Assembly (NCBI RefSeq): GCF_013409625.1
Contig: NZ_JACCBF010000001.1
Coordinates: 496,001-560,000 of the forward strand
Source of the DNA: Nocardioides kongjuensis
GTDB taxonomy: Bacteria > Actinomycetota > Actinomycetes > Propionibacteriales > Nocardioidaceae
DNA: 64,000 nt
Reading direction: 5' to 3'
A model generated the notes under the pieces. That model made no database searches, was not told where the DNA came from, and saw nothing but the letters and a program-made list of their open reading frames with translations. How positions within the stretch are numbered: position 1 is the first letter of the stretch; the number at the start of each line of letters is the position of its first letter. A program made the translations under genes and the position numbers. Shown here piece after piece: positions 16,819 to 25,322 of this stretch.

Positions 16819-17967
16819 GTGCGTCCGACGACCCGCGGCTCCCGCCTGCTCGCCCTGCCTGCGCTGTGCCTGCTCCTCCCGCTGTCCGGGTGCGGCGGCG
16901 ACCCTGCCGGCGAGGACGGCGGCGATGGGGAGGCCGACACGACGCCGTCCCGGATGGCCGACCTGCGCTGGGACATCGACGACTCCGTCGCCACGTCCGA
17001 CGCCTGCGGCACGTGGGTGGTCCGCGCGGACATCGGTGAGCCGCTCCAGGTGGTCGACGTGGCCAACGACCGGGTCCTGCTGCCCCGGGTCACCCCGCCG
17101 CCGGGCTCGGGCCTGGAGCCCGACGAGGGCTGGCTGACCGACGGCGGCTGCGTGCCGACCCCCGACGGTCCGGTCGTCGTGGTCGAGACCCAGGACCTGT
17201 ACACCGACCTCGACGAGGCGCCGCCCAAGCTGGTCGCCGGCCTGACGCCCGAGGGCGAGCAGCTGTGGGTCCGCGAGGAGCCCGGGCAGGTGCTCGGCCG
17301 CTACGACGGCACCGGCTCCTTCGTGCTCGACGAGGTCGGCGCCCGCCCCGGCCGGTGGGTGGTCGTCGACGCGCGGACGGGGGAGACCGTGGCCGAGGGC
17401 GCGGGCGACGCCGACGACCCGGCCGCCCGTCGGGTGCAGCTGACGCTGTCGCGGGACCTGGTCGCGACCACCGACGCCACCGTCGTGCGCCTGCCCGACT
17501 GGTCGACGTACCTCGAGGGAGTGGTGGCCGGCGTCGACGCGGACCGCGCGCTGCTGGCCGGGGCCGGTGGCCTGAGCCTGGTGCGGCTCGCGGACGCCGT
17601 GGCGCTGTGGGCGCGCACCGACGTCGGCTACGCCGCGGTCACGGGCGGCTCCACGGACCTGTCCACCGGCACCGTGCTCGCCACCGACCGCGACCGCCGG
17701 CTGGTCGGGCTCGACCTCGTGTCCGGCGCGACGAGGTGGACGTCGGACCTCGCGTTCGGGGACGTCAACCTGTCCGACCCGCAGATCGGGGCGGGCGTCA
17801 TCGTGGTCCGCGACGGTCGGGACCTCGACCGGCAGGTCGTGCTCGACGCGGCGACCGGAGAGCGGCTGCCCGACCCGGACGGCACCCTGGTCGTGGGCCA
17901 GGACGTGCTGCTCCTGGTCGACGACGAGGGGCGGCCCACCCCGATCACCGTGGACGACCTACGGTGA
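16819..17967 (+). CDS. Lipoprotein with PQQ-like beta-propeller repeats, unknown role
   Basis: This 382-residue protein starts at a GTG (16819) preceded by GGACAGG. A lipoprotein signal peptide ends in L-S-G-C with the lipidated cysteine at about residue 25. The remainder resembles an irregular PQQ/WD-like propeller: repeated strands such as L-W-V-R-E-E, L-W-A-R-T-D and R-W-T-S-D-L, each followed by a G-x-V/L segment. Such exported propellers often scaffold other proteins or bind ligands. It is followed after four bases by a phosphotransferase gene, so the two may be co-transcribed. No enzymatic motif is visible. Confidence 0.65.
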   Translation: MRPTTRGSRLLALPALCLLLPLSGCGGDPAGEDGGDGEADTTPSRMADLRWDIDDSVATSDACGTWVVRADIGEPLQVVDVANDRVLLPRVTPPPGSGLEPDEGWLTDGGCVPTPDGPVVVVETQDLYTDLDEAPPKLVAGLTPEGEQLWVREEPGQVLGRYDGTGSFVLDEVGARPGRWVVVDARTGETVAEGAGDADDPAARRVQLTLSRDLVATTDATVVRLPDWSTYLEGVVAGVDADRALLAGAGGLSLVRLADAVALWARTDVGYAAVTGGSTDLSTGTVLATDRDRRLVGLDLVSGATRWTSDLAFGDVNLSDPQIGAGVIVVRDGRDLDRQVVLDAATGERLPDPDGTLVVGQDVLLLVDDEGRPTPITVDDLR

Positions 17968-17971
17968 GGCC

Positions 17972-18907
17972 GTGCCGCTGACCGTCCCGCCCGAGCTCGA
18001 CGCCCAGCGTCACCTCGGACCGGAGTGGGCGGCGTGGCTGGACCGGCTGCCCGCGACCACGCAGTCGGTGCTCGACGACTGGGAGCTCACGCCCGAGGGC
18101 GAGAGCTGGCACGGCTTCTGCTCGCTCGTGCTGCCCGTCACCACCGCCGACGGCACCCCGGCGGCGCTCAAGGTCGGGCTGCCCGACGACGAGTCGCAGC
18201 ACGAGCACCTCGCCCTCCGGCGTTGGCGGGGCAGGGGCGCTGTCGAGCTGCTGCGCGCGGATCCGGGCCGCCGGGCGCTGCTGCTCGAGCGCCTCGAGCG
18301 CGAGGACCTCACCGCGGCCTGGGACGTCGAGGCGTGCGAGATCGTCGCGAGCAGGTACGCCGACCTGCACGTGGCCCCGATGCCGCAGCTGCGCGCCCAG
18401 GCGTCGTACGTCGAGCGCTGGGGCACCGCCCTGGCCCGCGACGCCGCAACCGTGCCGGTCCCGCGCCGGCTCGTCGAGCAGGCCCTCACCCTGGCCCGGG
18501 ACCTGGTCGCCGAGCCAGCCACCGCGGTCATCCACGGCGACCTCCACTACGGCAACGTGCTGCGCGGTCGCCGCGACGGCGAGGACGCGTGGCTGGTCAT
18601 CGACCCCAAGCCGGCCAACGGCGACCCGCACTACGAGCTGGAGCCGATGCTGCGCGACCGGTTCGAGGAGTACGCCGCCCCGTGGGCGGTGGGCTCGGTC
18701 CGCGACGGGATCCGCCGCCGCTTCCACGCCCTCGTCGACGCCGCCGGACTCGACGAGGCCCGCGCCCGCGACTGGGTCGTGGTCCGCTCGGTCCTCAACG
18801 CCCACTGGGCGCACGAGGACGCCGTGCGCGCGCAGCGACCGCTGGACGCCGAGGAGCGCGCCCACGTGACCGCGTGCATCACGGTGGCGAAGGCGGTGCA
18901 GGACTGA
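17972..18907 (+). CDS. Aminoglycoside/hydroxyurea-type phosphotransferase
   Basis: This 311-residue kinase belongs to the streptomycin 6-kinase/hydroxyurea phosphotransferase group (APH_6_hur type). Distinguishing features are the catalytic H-G-D-L-H-Y-G-N-V-L (about 188-197) and the following I-D-P-K-P-A-N-G-D-P-H-Y-E-L, a family signature. It starts at GTG 17972, four bases after the lipoprotein stop. Members phosphorylate streptomycin, hydroxyurea or undetermined hydroxyl compounds, so an antibiotic substrate is possible but not shown. Its last 29 bases overlap the convergent lipoprotein gene at 18879. Confidence 0.8.
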   Translation: MPLTVPPELDAQRHLGPEWAAWLDRLPATTQSVLDDWELTPEGESWHGFCSLVLPVTTADGTPAALKVGLPDDESQHEHLALRRWRGRGAVELLRADPGRRALLLERLEREDLTAAWDVEACEIVASRYADLHVAPMPQLRAQASYVERWGTALARDAATVPVPRRLVEQALTLARDLVAEPATAVIHGDLHYGNVLRGRRDGEDAWLVIDPKPANGDPHYELEPMLRDRFEEYAAPWAVGSVRDGIRRRFHALVDAAGLDEARARDWVVVRSVLNAHWAHEDAVRAQRPLDAEERAHVTACITVAKAVQD

Positions 18908-19922
18908 TCGAGCGCACCGAGGCGACCAGGTCGTCGTAGGTCGACCGGTGGGTCCGCCACCACTGCGGCGTCCCGCCCCACTCGACCCGGGCGGCCCGGC
19001 TCTGCAGGACGACGATGCGCCAGGTGCCGGGCGGCTCGTAGCTCTCGGTCTCCTCGGTCCGCACGACCGTCCAGGTCAGCCGGTCGGCGCGCCGGCCGTC
19101 GATCCGACCGGCGTTGCGCACCAGCCGGACGCGGGTGGCCTCCGGGTCGCGGCGCACCCGGGCCGCCAGTCGCTCGAGCGGAGGGGGAGTCGGGTCGACG
19201 GCGCCGTGCTCCAGCACGGTCGGCGCGCCCTCGACGTAGATCCGGCAGTGGTCGCCCTCCCGCTCCACCCAGCCGACGTCCTTCGGCGGGGTGAAGGTGA
19301 GCTGCGGTCCCTCTGCCGGTCCCCACGACGGGCACAGCGACGTGGTTGCTTCCCGCACCTCCAGGGAGCGTCGTACGACGTCGAGGGCGTCGAGGCGTCG
19401 TGGCTTCTCGTCGGGCACGCTCAGGCTCAGGCGCACCCCGGCGGACTGGATCGCGACCTCCCGGAACGGCAGCCCGTCGTTGTAGACGCGCCAGCGGAGC
19501 TCCTCGGCCGGCTGCCCACCCAGGCCGGGGACGCCGCTGCGGTAGTGGATGTCGCTCACGTCGTCGTCCCCGCCGGTGTCCTCGAAGGGATCCAGCGACT
19601 TCCTGCGGAACGCGGCGAGGGTCGTGGGCGGCTCGATCTCGACACCCACCCCGCCGACGTAGCCGTGGCTGAAGGAGCAGGCCCGGCCGCCCTGCTGGCC
19701 GCCCGTCGTCGCGAGCGGTACGACGAGTCGCACCGTCAGCCCGGTGCCCTCGCCCCGCAGGTCGGGGCAGAGCACCTCCCGGAAGCCGGCCGGCACGTCG
19801 GTCGACTCGGCGGGGAACGGGTGCAACGGCACCGGGGCGGGCTCCGCACCGGGCGATCGGTGGGTGCCCGTGCAGGCGGCGAGCCCCAGCAGCAGCGAGG
19901 AAATGATGAGGATCCGCGCCAT
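18879..19922 (-). CDS. Lipoprotein of unknown function
   Basis: This 347-residue protein has a short signal peptide ending L-A-A-C (cysteine near residue 17). The mature protein has two related halves. Each contains a C-P-D/C-P-S segment, an F-S-H or C-R-I-Y strand and a R-L-V-V/V-R-L-V strand, suggesting a duplicated alpha/beta domain of roughly 150 residues like those in actinobacterial DUF3558-type lipoproteins; that comparison is uncertain. It is divergent from the MOSC gene (22 bases between starts) and converges with the phosphotransferase, overlapping it by 29 bases. Confidence 0.6.
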   Translation of the reverse strand: MARILIISSLLLGLAACTGTHRSPGAEPAPVPLHPFPAESTDVPAGFREVLCPDLRGEGTGLTVRLVVPLATTGGQQGGRACSFSHGYVGGVGVEIEPPTTLAAFRRKSLDPFEDTGGDDDVSDIHYRSGVPGLGGQPAEELRWRVYNDGLPFREVAIQSAGVRLSLSVPDEKPRRLDALDVVRRSLEVREATTSLCPSWGPAEGPQLTFTPPKDVGWVEREGDHCRIYVEGAPTVLEHGAVDPTPPPLERLAARVRRDPEATRVRLVRNAGRIDGRRADRLTWTVVRTEETESYEPPGTWRIVVLQSRAARVEWGGTPQWWRTHRSTYDDLVASVRSISPAPPSPP

Positions 19923-19944
19923 GTCCCGACGGTAGCCTCACGCC

Positions 19945-20634
19945 ATGGCGTTCGTACGGAGCATCAGTGTCGGCCAGCCGCAGGACAAGGACTGGGCGGC
20001 GCTCGGTCGCAGCTCGATCGACAAGCGCCCCGTGGGCGGGCCGGTCGCGGTCCACGAGCTCGGCATCGACGGCGACTCGGTGTGCGACACCCAGCACCAC
20101 GGCGGCCCCGACCAGGCGGTCTACGCCTACGCCCGCGAGGACCTGGACTTCTGGGAGACCGAGCTCGGGACGCCCATCCGCGACGGTCAGTTCGGCGAGA
20201 ACCTCACCACCGAGGGCATCGACCTCAACGCCCTGCCGATCGGGACCCGGCTGCAGGTCGGGGAGGCCGGGGTCGGCGTCGTGCTCGAGGCGGTCTACGT
20301 GCGCACGCCGTGCAACGACTTCAAGGGCTGGATGGGGGAGAGCGGCTACGAGCCGCGTGCGTGGGTGAAGAGGTTCACGCGCGAGGCGCGCCCGGGGCCC
20401 TACCTGCGGGTCCTGGAGACCGGCACCATCGCGCCCGGCGACCCGATCGAGGTGGTCCACCTCCCGAGCCACGGGAAGACGATCCGCGACATGTTCGTCG
20501 CGCTCAACACCGACCGGAGCCGCCTGCCCGAGCTGCTCGTGGTCGAGGGCCTGCTGCCCAAGGTGCGCGCAAAAGCGGAGGATTTCGTCCAGAGGACGGC
20601 TGGTTCGCTACCCCCTGCGGAGCCGGTGGCTTAG
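19945..20634 (+). CDS. MOSC domain-containing protein (YiiM-like)
   Basis: This 229-residue protein has a MOSC domain with the conserved cysteine in V-R-T-P-C-N-D-F near 115-121, the position that carries sulfur or molybdenum cofactor in MOSC proteins. Other YiiM-type features are V-G-G-P-V near the N-terminus, Q-H-H-G-G-P-D-Q-A-V-Y-A-Y and G-E-N-L-T-T-E-G. YiiM reduces N-hydroxylated compounds such as 6-hydroxylaminopurine, and a similar detoxification role is possible. The start ATG is 22 bases from the divergent lipoprotein start. An acyl-CoA ligase follows at 20681. Confidence 0.85.
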   Translation: MAFVRSISVGQPQDKDWAALGRSSIDKRPVGGPVAVHELGIDGDSVCDTQHHGGPDQAVYAYAREDLDFWETELGTPIRDGQFGENLTTEGIDLNALPIGTRLQVGEAGVGVVLEAVYVRTPCNDFKGWMGESGYEPRAWVKRFTREARPGPYLRVLETGTIAPGDPIEVVHLPSHGKTIRDMFVALNTDRSRLPELLVVEGLLPKVRAKAEDFVQRTAGSLPPAEPVA

Positions 20635-20680
20635 GTTACTGCCCAGTCACTGTCTCGGACGAGCACCAACAGGGAGCGAC

Positions 20681-22513
20681 ATGCCCGTCATCCACGACAC
20701 CAATTTCCTCGAGCACATGCCGTCGAACTGCGCCGTTCAGTTCCTCGACCGGGTCGAGAAGAGTGCCGACCGGGAGGCCTTCCGCTTCCCGCGTGGTGAG
20801 GCGTGGGAGTCGGTGACCTGGCGCCAGGCCGGTGACCGCGTGCGCCGCCTCGCGGCGGGCCTGCTCGCCCTGGGCCTCGAGCCCGAGCAGCGCGTCGGCA
20901 TCGCGTCGTCGACCCGCTACGAGTGGATCCTCGCCGACCTGGCCGTGATGTGCGCGGGCGGTGCCACCACGACGGTGTACCCGTCGACGGGCGGCGACGA
21001 CACGGCGTACATCCTCAGCGACTCCGCGTGCCGGATCGTGTTCGCCGAGGACGAGTCGCAGCTGGCCAAGCTGCGCGAGCACCGCGCCGAGCTGCCCGAG
21101 CTGATGAAGGTCGTCAGCTTCGACGACGCGCTCGCCGACGGTGCTGACGGCGACTGGGTGATCTCGCTCGACCAGCTCGCCGAGCTCGGCGACGCACACC
21201 TCGCCGCGACCCCCGACGCGGTCGACGCCGTCGCGAAGGCGATCGGCCCCGACCAGCTCGCGACCCTGATCTACACCTCCGGCACCACCGGCAAGCCCAA
21301 GGGCGTGCGCACCCTGCACCGCGCGTGGGTGTTCGAGGGCGAGGCGATCAAGGCGCAGGACATCCTCCACGAGGACGACCTGCAGTTCCTGTGGCTGCCG
21401 ATGGCGCACTCCTTCGGCAAGGTGCTGCTCTCCACGCAGCTCGCCTGCGGCTTCGCCACCGCGATCGACGGCCGGGTCGACAAGATCGTCGACAACCTGG
21501 GCATCGTGAAGCCGACGTTCATGGGCGCGGCGCCCCGCATCTTCGAGAAGGCGCACGCGCGCATCGTCACCATGCAGGCGGCCGAGGGCGGCGCCAAGGA
21601 GAAGATCTTCCTCAAGGCGTTCGAGGTCGGCCGCAAGGTCGACGCGCTGCGCCTGGCCGGGAAGTCCGTCCCGCTGCCGCTCAAGGTCCAGCACGCGCTG
21701 TTCGACAAGCTGGTCTTCAGCAAGGTCCGCGAGCGCTTCGGCGGCCGGGTGAAGTTCTTCATCTCCGGCTCGGCGGCGCTCAACGCCGACATCGCCGCCT
21801 GGTTCCACGCGGCCGGCGTCCTCATCCTCGAGGGCTACGGCATGACCGAGAACGCCGCCGGTGCCACGGTCAACCACCCCGATGCCTACAAGCTCGGCAC
21901 CGTCGGCCAGCCGTTCCCCGGCACCGAGGTGCGCATCGGCGAGGGCGGCGAGGTCCAGCTCAAGGGCCCGCACGTCATGGCCGGCTACCACAACCGCCCC
22001 GAGGCGACGAGCGACGCGCTCACCGAGGACGGCTGGCTGCGCACCGGGGACAAGGGCGAGCTCGACGCCGACGGCTTCCTCAAGATCACCGGCCGGATCA
22101 AGGAGCTCTTCAAGACCTCCGGCGGCAAGTACATCGCCCCGCCGGCGATCGAGGCCAAGTTCAAGGCGATCTGCCCGTACGTCAGCCAGTTCATGGTGTT
22201 CGGCGCGGAGCGCAACTTCGTCTCCGCGCTGATCACCCTCGACCCCGACGCCATCGCCGGCTGGGCCGCCGAGAACGGCAAGGAGGGCAAGGACTACACC
22301 GCCCTCGTCAACGACGACGCCGTGCAGGCGATGGTCGCGGAGTACGTCGACGAGCTCAACGCCCAGCTCAACCGCTGGGAGACGATCAAGAAGTGGAAGC
22401 TGCTCGACCACGACCTGACCATCGAGTCCGGTGAGCTCACCCCCTCGCTGAAGGTCAAGCGCAACGTCGTCGAGAACAACAACGCCGAGCTGATCGACTC
22501 CTTCTACTCCTGA
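20681..22513 (+). CDS. Long-chain fatty acid-CoA ligase (AMP-forming)
   Basis: This 610-residue ANL-superfamily enzyme activates a fatty acid to acyl-AMP and then acyl-CoA. Motifs: P-loop Y-T-S-G-T-T-G-K-P-K-G (about 198-208), the adenine-binding Y-G-M-T-E-N-A-A-G region (about 386-394), G-D-K-G-E-L-D near 455 and a C-terminal lysine region K-V-K-R-N. The length and the R-I-F-E-K-A-H-A-R-I helix are typical of long-chain FadD15-like ligases. A GGGAGCGAC ribosome site precedes the ATG at 20681. A block of strong palindromic repeats follows the stop. Confidence 0.92.
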   Translation: MPVIHDTNFLEHMPSNCAVQFLDRVEKSADREAFRFPRGEAWESVTWRQAGDRVRRLAAGLLALGLEPEQRVGIASSTRYEWILADLAVMCAGGATTTVYPSTGGDDTAYILSDSACRIVFAEDESQLAKLREHRAELPELMKVVSFDDALADGADGDWVISLDQLAELGDAHLAATPDAVDAVAKAIGPDQLATLIYTSGTTGKPKGVRTLHRAWVFEGEAIKAQDILHEDDLQFLWLPMAHSFGKVLLSTQLACGFATAIDGRVDKIVDNLGIVKPTFMGAAPRIFEKAHARIVTMQAAEGGAKEKIFLKAFEVGRKVDALRLAGKSVPLPLKVQHALFDKLVFSKVRERFGGRVKFFISGSAALNADIAAWFHAAGVLILEGYGMTENAAGATVNHPDAYKLGTVGQPFPGTEVRIGEGGEVQLKGPHVMAGYHNRPEATSDALTEDGWLRTGDKGELDADGFLKITGRIKELFKTSGGKYIAPPAIEAKFKAICPYVSQFMVFGAERNFVSALITLDPDAIAGWAAENGKEGKDYTALVNDDAVQAMVAEYVDELNAQLNRWETIKKWKLLDHDLTIESGELTPSLKVKRNVVENNNAELIDSFYS

Positions 22514-22536
22514 GGTCGTGGAGCCGGCCGGAAGTC

Positions 22537-22650
22537 AGTTTCACCGGCCGGCCGGTGAAACTAGCGCTGGGACGAGGAAGCATCCTCGTCCCAGCGCTAG
22601 TTTTGTCGTCCAACCCTGTCAGTTTCACCGGCCGGCCGGTGAAACTGACA
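22537..22650. repeat. Composite palindromic repeat, family A, copy 1
   Basis: Three elements occupy the intergenic region between the acyl-CoA ligase and the dioxygenase. First is a perfect 26-bp palindrome (22537-22562) with core TTTCACCGGCC / GGCCGGTGAAA. Second is a perfect 21-bp stem (22558-22578 with 22583-22603; inner part GGGACGAGGA / TCCTCGTCCC) with the loop AGCA. Third is a perfect 34-bp palindrome (22617-22650) with the same TTTCACCGGCC core. A related copy lies at 48048-48119. The stem followed by TTTT (22601-22604) could terminate the upstream gene. The repeated order implies a dispersed element, not a simple terminator. Confidence 0.85.
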
Positions 22651-22714
22651 CCTCGTCGACGATGGACAACCGCCGCACAGCAGCTGCACAGGATCGGCCC
22701 CGAGACTCGGGTCC

Positions 22715-23587
22715 ATGAGCCACCACAGCCACGGAACCGACGAGCACGACCTCGGACTGTCCCACGACCTGCCGAGGATCATGGCCCGGCGCAGGATGTT
22801 CGGTCTCCTGGGCGGCGTCGGCGCCGCTGCTGCGCTGACCGCGTGCGGAGCCGACGGCACGGCCGCGCCCAGCGCGAACGGCACGACCGGTACGACGGGT
22901 CGGCCGCCCGACGGTGCGCCTGCCGGCGGGACGGGCGGGGACAGCAGTGTCGCGGTCGCCGACGGTGAGATCCCCGAGGAGACGGCCGGTCCCTACCCCG
23001 GCGACGGCAGCAACGGTCCCGACGTGCTCAGCGAGTCCGGCGTCGTCCGCAGCGACATCACCTCCAGCTTCGGCACCGCCTCCGGGGTCGCCGAGGGAAT
23101 CGCGACCACCGTGACGCTCAAGGTCTACGACCTGAACGGCGACGAGGTCGCCCCGCTGGCCGGCGCGGCGATCTACCTGTGGCACTGCGACCGCGAGGGC
23201 CGCTACTCGATGTACGACGACGAGATCGCCGACGAGAACTACCTGCGCGGCGTCCAGGAGGCCGACGCGGACGGCACCATCACGTTCACCACGATCTTCC
23301 CGGCCTGCTACCCGGGCCGCTGGCCGCACATGCACTTCGAGGTCTACGCGAGCCTCGACGCCGCGACCGACGTCGCCAACAAGCTGCGGACCTCGCAGCT
23401 CGCCCTGCCCGCGGACGTGTGCAACGAGGTGTATGCGACCGAGGGCTACGAGCAGAGCGTGGAGAACCTCACGAAGCTCAGCCTCGACACCGACGGCATC
23501 TTCCGCGACGGGTACTCGCTCCAGCTCGCGAAGGTCACCGGCTCGGTCGACGAGGGCTATGCGGTCACCCTGAACGTCCCGGTCTGA
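22715..23587 (+). CDS. Exported intradiol ring-cleavage dioxygenase-like protein
   Basis: This 290-residue protein begins with an R-R-R-M-F-G-L-L-G Tat-like motif (about 26-34) and a hydrophobic stretch ending L-T-A-C-G, a lipobox, so it is probably exported and lipid-anchored. The mature part shows the intradiol dioxygenase fold: E-E-T-A-G-P-Y-P-G, W-H-C-D-R-E-G-R-Y, and Y-P-G-R-W-P-H-M-H-F-E-V near 204-215. The last two regions carry the expected Tyr/His iron ligands. Cytoplasmic relatives split catechol or protocatechuate; secreted ones are less well characterised. It starts 65 bases after the family A repeat, with hemW 16 bases downstream. Confidence 0.82.
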   Translation: MSHHSHGTDEHDLGLSHDLPRIMARRRMFGLLGGVGAAAALTACGADGTAAPSANGTTGTTGRPPDGAPAGGTGGDSSVAVADGEIPEETAGPYPGDGSNGPDVLSESGVVRSDITSSFGTASGVAEGIATTVTLKVYDLNGDEVAPLAGAAIYLWHCDREGRYSMYDDEIADENYLRGVQEADADGTITFTTIFPACYPGRWPHMHFEVYASLDAATDVANKLRTSQLALPADVCNEVYATEGYEQSVENLTKLSLDTDGIFRDGYSLQLAKVTGSVDEGYAVTLNVPV

Positions 23588-23603
23588 CCGGTCGGCTGGG
23601 AGG

Positions 23604-24824
23604 ATGGCGCTCGTGCCGTCCGCCCTGCCTGAAGGTGATCCCGTCCCGACCGACGGGTCGCTCCCGACGTCCGCCCTGGCCGAGCTCGGCACCAAGCCGT
23701 TCGCGTTCTACGTGCACGTCCCGTTCTGCCGGGTCCGGTGCGGCTACTGCGACTTCAACACCTACACCGCCGAGGAGCTCGGTCCGGGCGTCTCGCGGGC
23801 GTCGTACGCCGACCAGGCGGTCGCCGAGGTCCGCCTGGCCCGCCGCGTGCTGGGGGAGCGCGACCTGCCGGTCGACACGGTCTTCCTCGGCGGCGGCACC
23901 CCGACGCTGCTGCCGCCCGAGGACCTCGGGCGGGTCCTGCGGGCCATCGACGACGAGTTCGGCCTCGCGCCGCACGCCGAGGTGACCACCGAGGCCAACC
24001 CCGACTCGGTCGACCGGTCCTACCTCGAGCGGTTGCGGGAGGCCGGCTACACACGGGTCTCCTTCGGCGTGCAGTCGGCGGTGCCGCACGTGCTGGCGGT
24101 CCTCGACCGCACCCACGACCCGCTCCGCGTGCCCGGAGTGGTCGAGGCAGCACGTGCCGCGGGCTTCGAGCAGGCGAGCCTGGACCTGATCTACGGGACG
24201 CCCGGGGAGAGCAACGACGACTGGGAGCAGACCTTGGAGGCGGCGCTCGCGTGCGCGCCGGACCACGTCTCGGCGTACTCCCTCATCGTCGAGGACGGCA
24301 CCGCGCTGGCCCGCCGGGTACGGCGCGGCGAGCTGGCGATGCCGGACGACGACGACCTGGCCGACAAGTACGTGCAGGCCGACGAGCGGCTCGTCGGCGC
24401 CGGTCTGGGCTGGTACGAGGTCTCGAACTGGGCGCGTGACGACGCCGCGCGCTGCCGCCACAACCTCGGCTACTGGGCGGGCGCGGACTGGTGGGGGATC
24501 GGGCCGGGCGCCCACTCGCACGTCGGCGGGGTGCGCTGGTGGAACGTCAAGCACCCGGCGGCGTACGCCGGCCGGCTGGCCGAGGGCGTCACGCCGGCCC
24601 ACGCCCGGGAGGTCCTCGACGCGGGGACGCGGCGCGTGGAGCGGGTGCTGCTGGAGGTCCGGCTGCGTTCCGGCCTCCCCGTCGACATCCTCGACGACGA
24701 TGCGCGCGGCGCGCTCCCGGGGCTGGTCGCCGACGGCCTGGTCGAGGACCGGGACGACCGTGTGGTGCTCACGCTGCGCGGGCGGCTGCTCGCGGACGGG
24801 GTCGTGCACCGGCTGCTGACGTGA
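23604..24824 (+). CDS. hemW: Radical SAM heme chaperone HemW
   Basis: This 406-residue radical SAM protein has the cluster motif C-x-x-x-C-x-x-C in F-C-R-V-R-C-G-Y-C-D-F (cysteines near 41, 45 and 48), the G-G-G-T-P-T segment near 95 and the S-F-G-V-Q-S segment near 153. HemW was long annotated as coproporphyrinogen III oxidase but lacks that activity and is regarded as a heme-transfer chaperone; the extra cysteine of true HemN is absent (C-D-F-N). The gene is part of the conserved lepA-hemW-hrcA series in actinobacteria. Confidence 0.9.
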   Translation: MALVPSALPEGDPVPTDGSLPTSALAELGTKPFAFYVHVPFCRVRCGYCDFNTYTAEELGPGVSRASYADQAVAEVRLARRVLGERDLPVDTVFLGGGTPTLLPPEDLGRVLRAIDDEFGLAPHAEVTTEANPDSVDRSYLERLREAGYTRVSFGVQSAVPHVLAVLDRTHDPLRVPGVVEAARAAGFEQASLDLIYGTPGESNDDWEQTLEAALACAPDHVSAYSLIVEDGTALARRVRRGELAMPDDDDLADKYVQADERLVGAGLGWYEVSNWARDDAARCRHNLGYWAGADWWGIGPGAHSHVGGVRWWNVKHPAAYAGRLAEGVTPAHAREVLDAGTRRVERVLLEVRLRSGLPVDILDDDARGALPGLVADGLVEDRDDRVVLTLRGRLLADGVVHRLLT

Positions 24825-24850
24825 ACTCCTATTAAATGTAGTGTTACACT
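24822..24850 (+). promoter_or_regulatory. AT-rich promoter for a probably leaderless transcript
   Basis: A -35-like TGAACT (24822-24827), 17-base spacer and -10-like TACACT (24845-24850) precede the ATG at 24858 by seven bases, so transcription would start at or next to the A of the start codon. No Shine-Dalgarno sequence is present. A short dyad TGTA-GTGT-TACA (24837-24848) overlaps the -10. The patch is far more AT-rich than its surroundings. Confidence 0.55.
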
Positions 24851-24857
24851 CGACTTT

Positions 24858-25322
24858 ATGAAGAAGTCGGGTGACGTCGTCGGCTCCGTGAACGGCCCGG
24901 TCATCGGGTACGTCCCGGGAGCCTTCGACCTGTTCCACGTCGGGCACCTCAACGCGCTGCGCCAGGCGCGGCAGTGGTGCGACGTGCTGGTCGCCGGGGT
25001 CGTCGCCGACGAGGTGTGCGTCGCCACCAAGGGCGTGCTCCCGACCGTGCCGCTCGCCGAGCGGCTGGAGATCGTCGAGGCGATCGGCATCGTCGACGCG
25101 GTCTACGCCGAGAACACCCCGGACAAGACGGACTCCTGGCGCGACGTGGGCTTCCACCGGATCTTCAAGGGCGACGACTGGCAGGGCACCGCGAAGGGCC
25201 GGCGACTCGAGGAGCAGATGGCCGCGCTCGGCGTCGAGGTCACCTACTTCCCCTACACGCTGCAGACCTCCTCCACCGCGCTGCGCAAGGCCCTCGCCCA
25301 CCGCGGGGCCTCCACGGCATGA
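24858..25322 (+). CDS. Glycerol-3-phosphate cytidylyltransferase-like nucleotidyltransferase
   Basis: This 154-residue single-domain enzyme has the nucleotidyltransferase motif G-A-F-D-L-F-H-V-G-H (about 21-30) and the second signature in the region L-Q-T-S-S-T-A-L-R near 137-145. Family members (TagD/GCT, CTP:phosphocholine and ethanolamine-phosphate transferases) make CDP-alcohols for surface polymers or lipids. It is the first gene of a tight three-gene unit. Its stop overlaps the start of a LicD-type protein (ATGA), supporting a role in supplying an activated group to a surface glycan. The exact substrate is unknown. Confidence 0.82.
   Translation: MKKSGDVVGSVNGPVIGYVPGAFDLFHVGHLNALRQARQWCDVLVAGVVADEVCVATKGVLPTVPLAERLEIVEAIGIVDAVYAENTPDKTDSWRDVGFHRIFKGDDWQGTAKGRRLEEQMAALGVEVTYFPYTLQTSSTALRKALAHRGASTA

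Noticed and set aside
17972..18907. Calling the APH-type kinases antibiotic resistance genes
   Set aside because: Both kinases show only general family motifs; the one at 7360 is coupled to a metabolic repressor, so resistance cannot be claimed from sequence alone.
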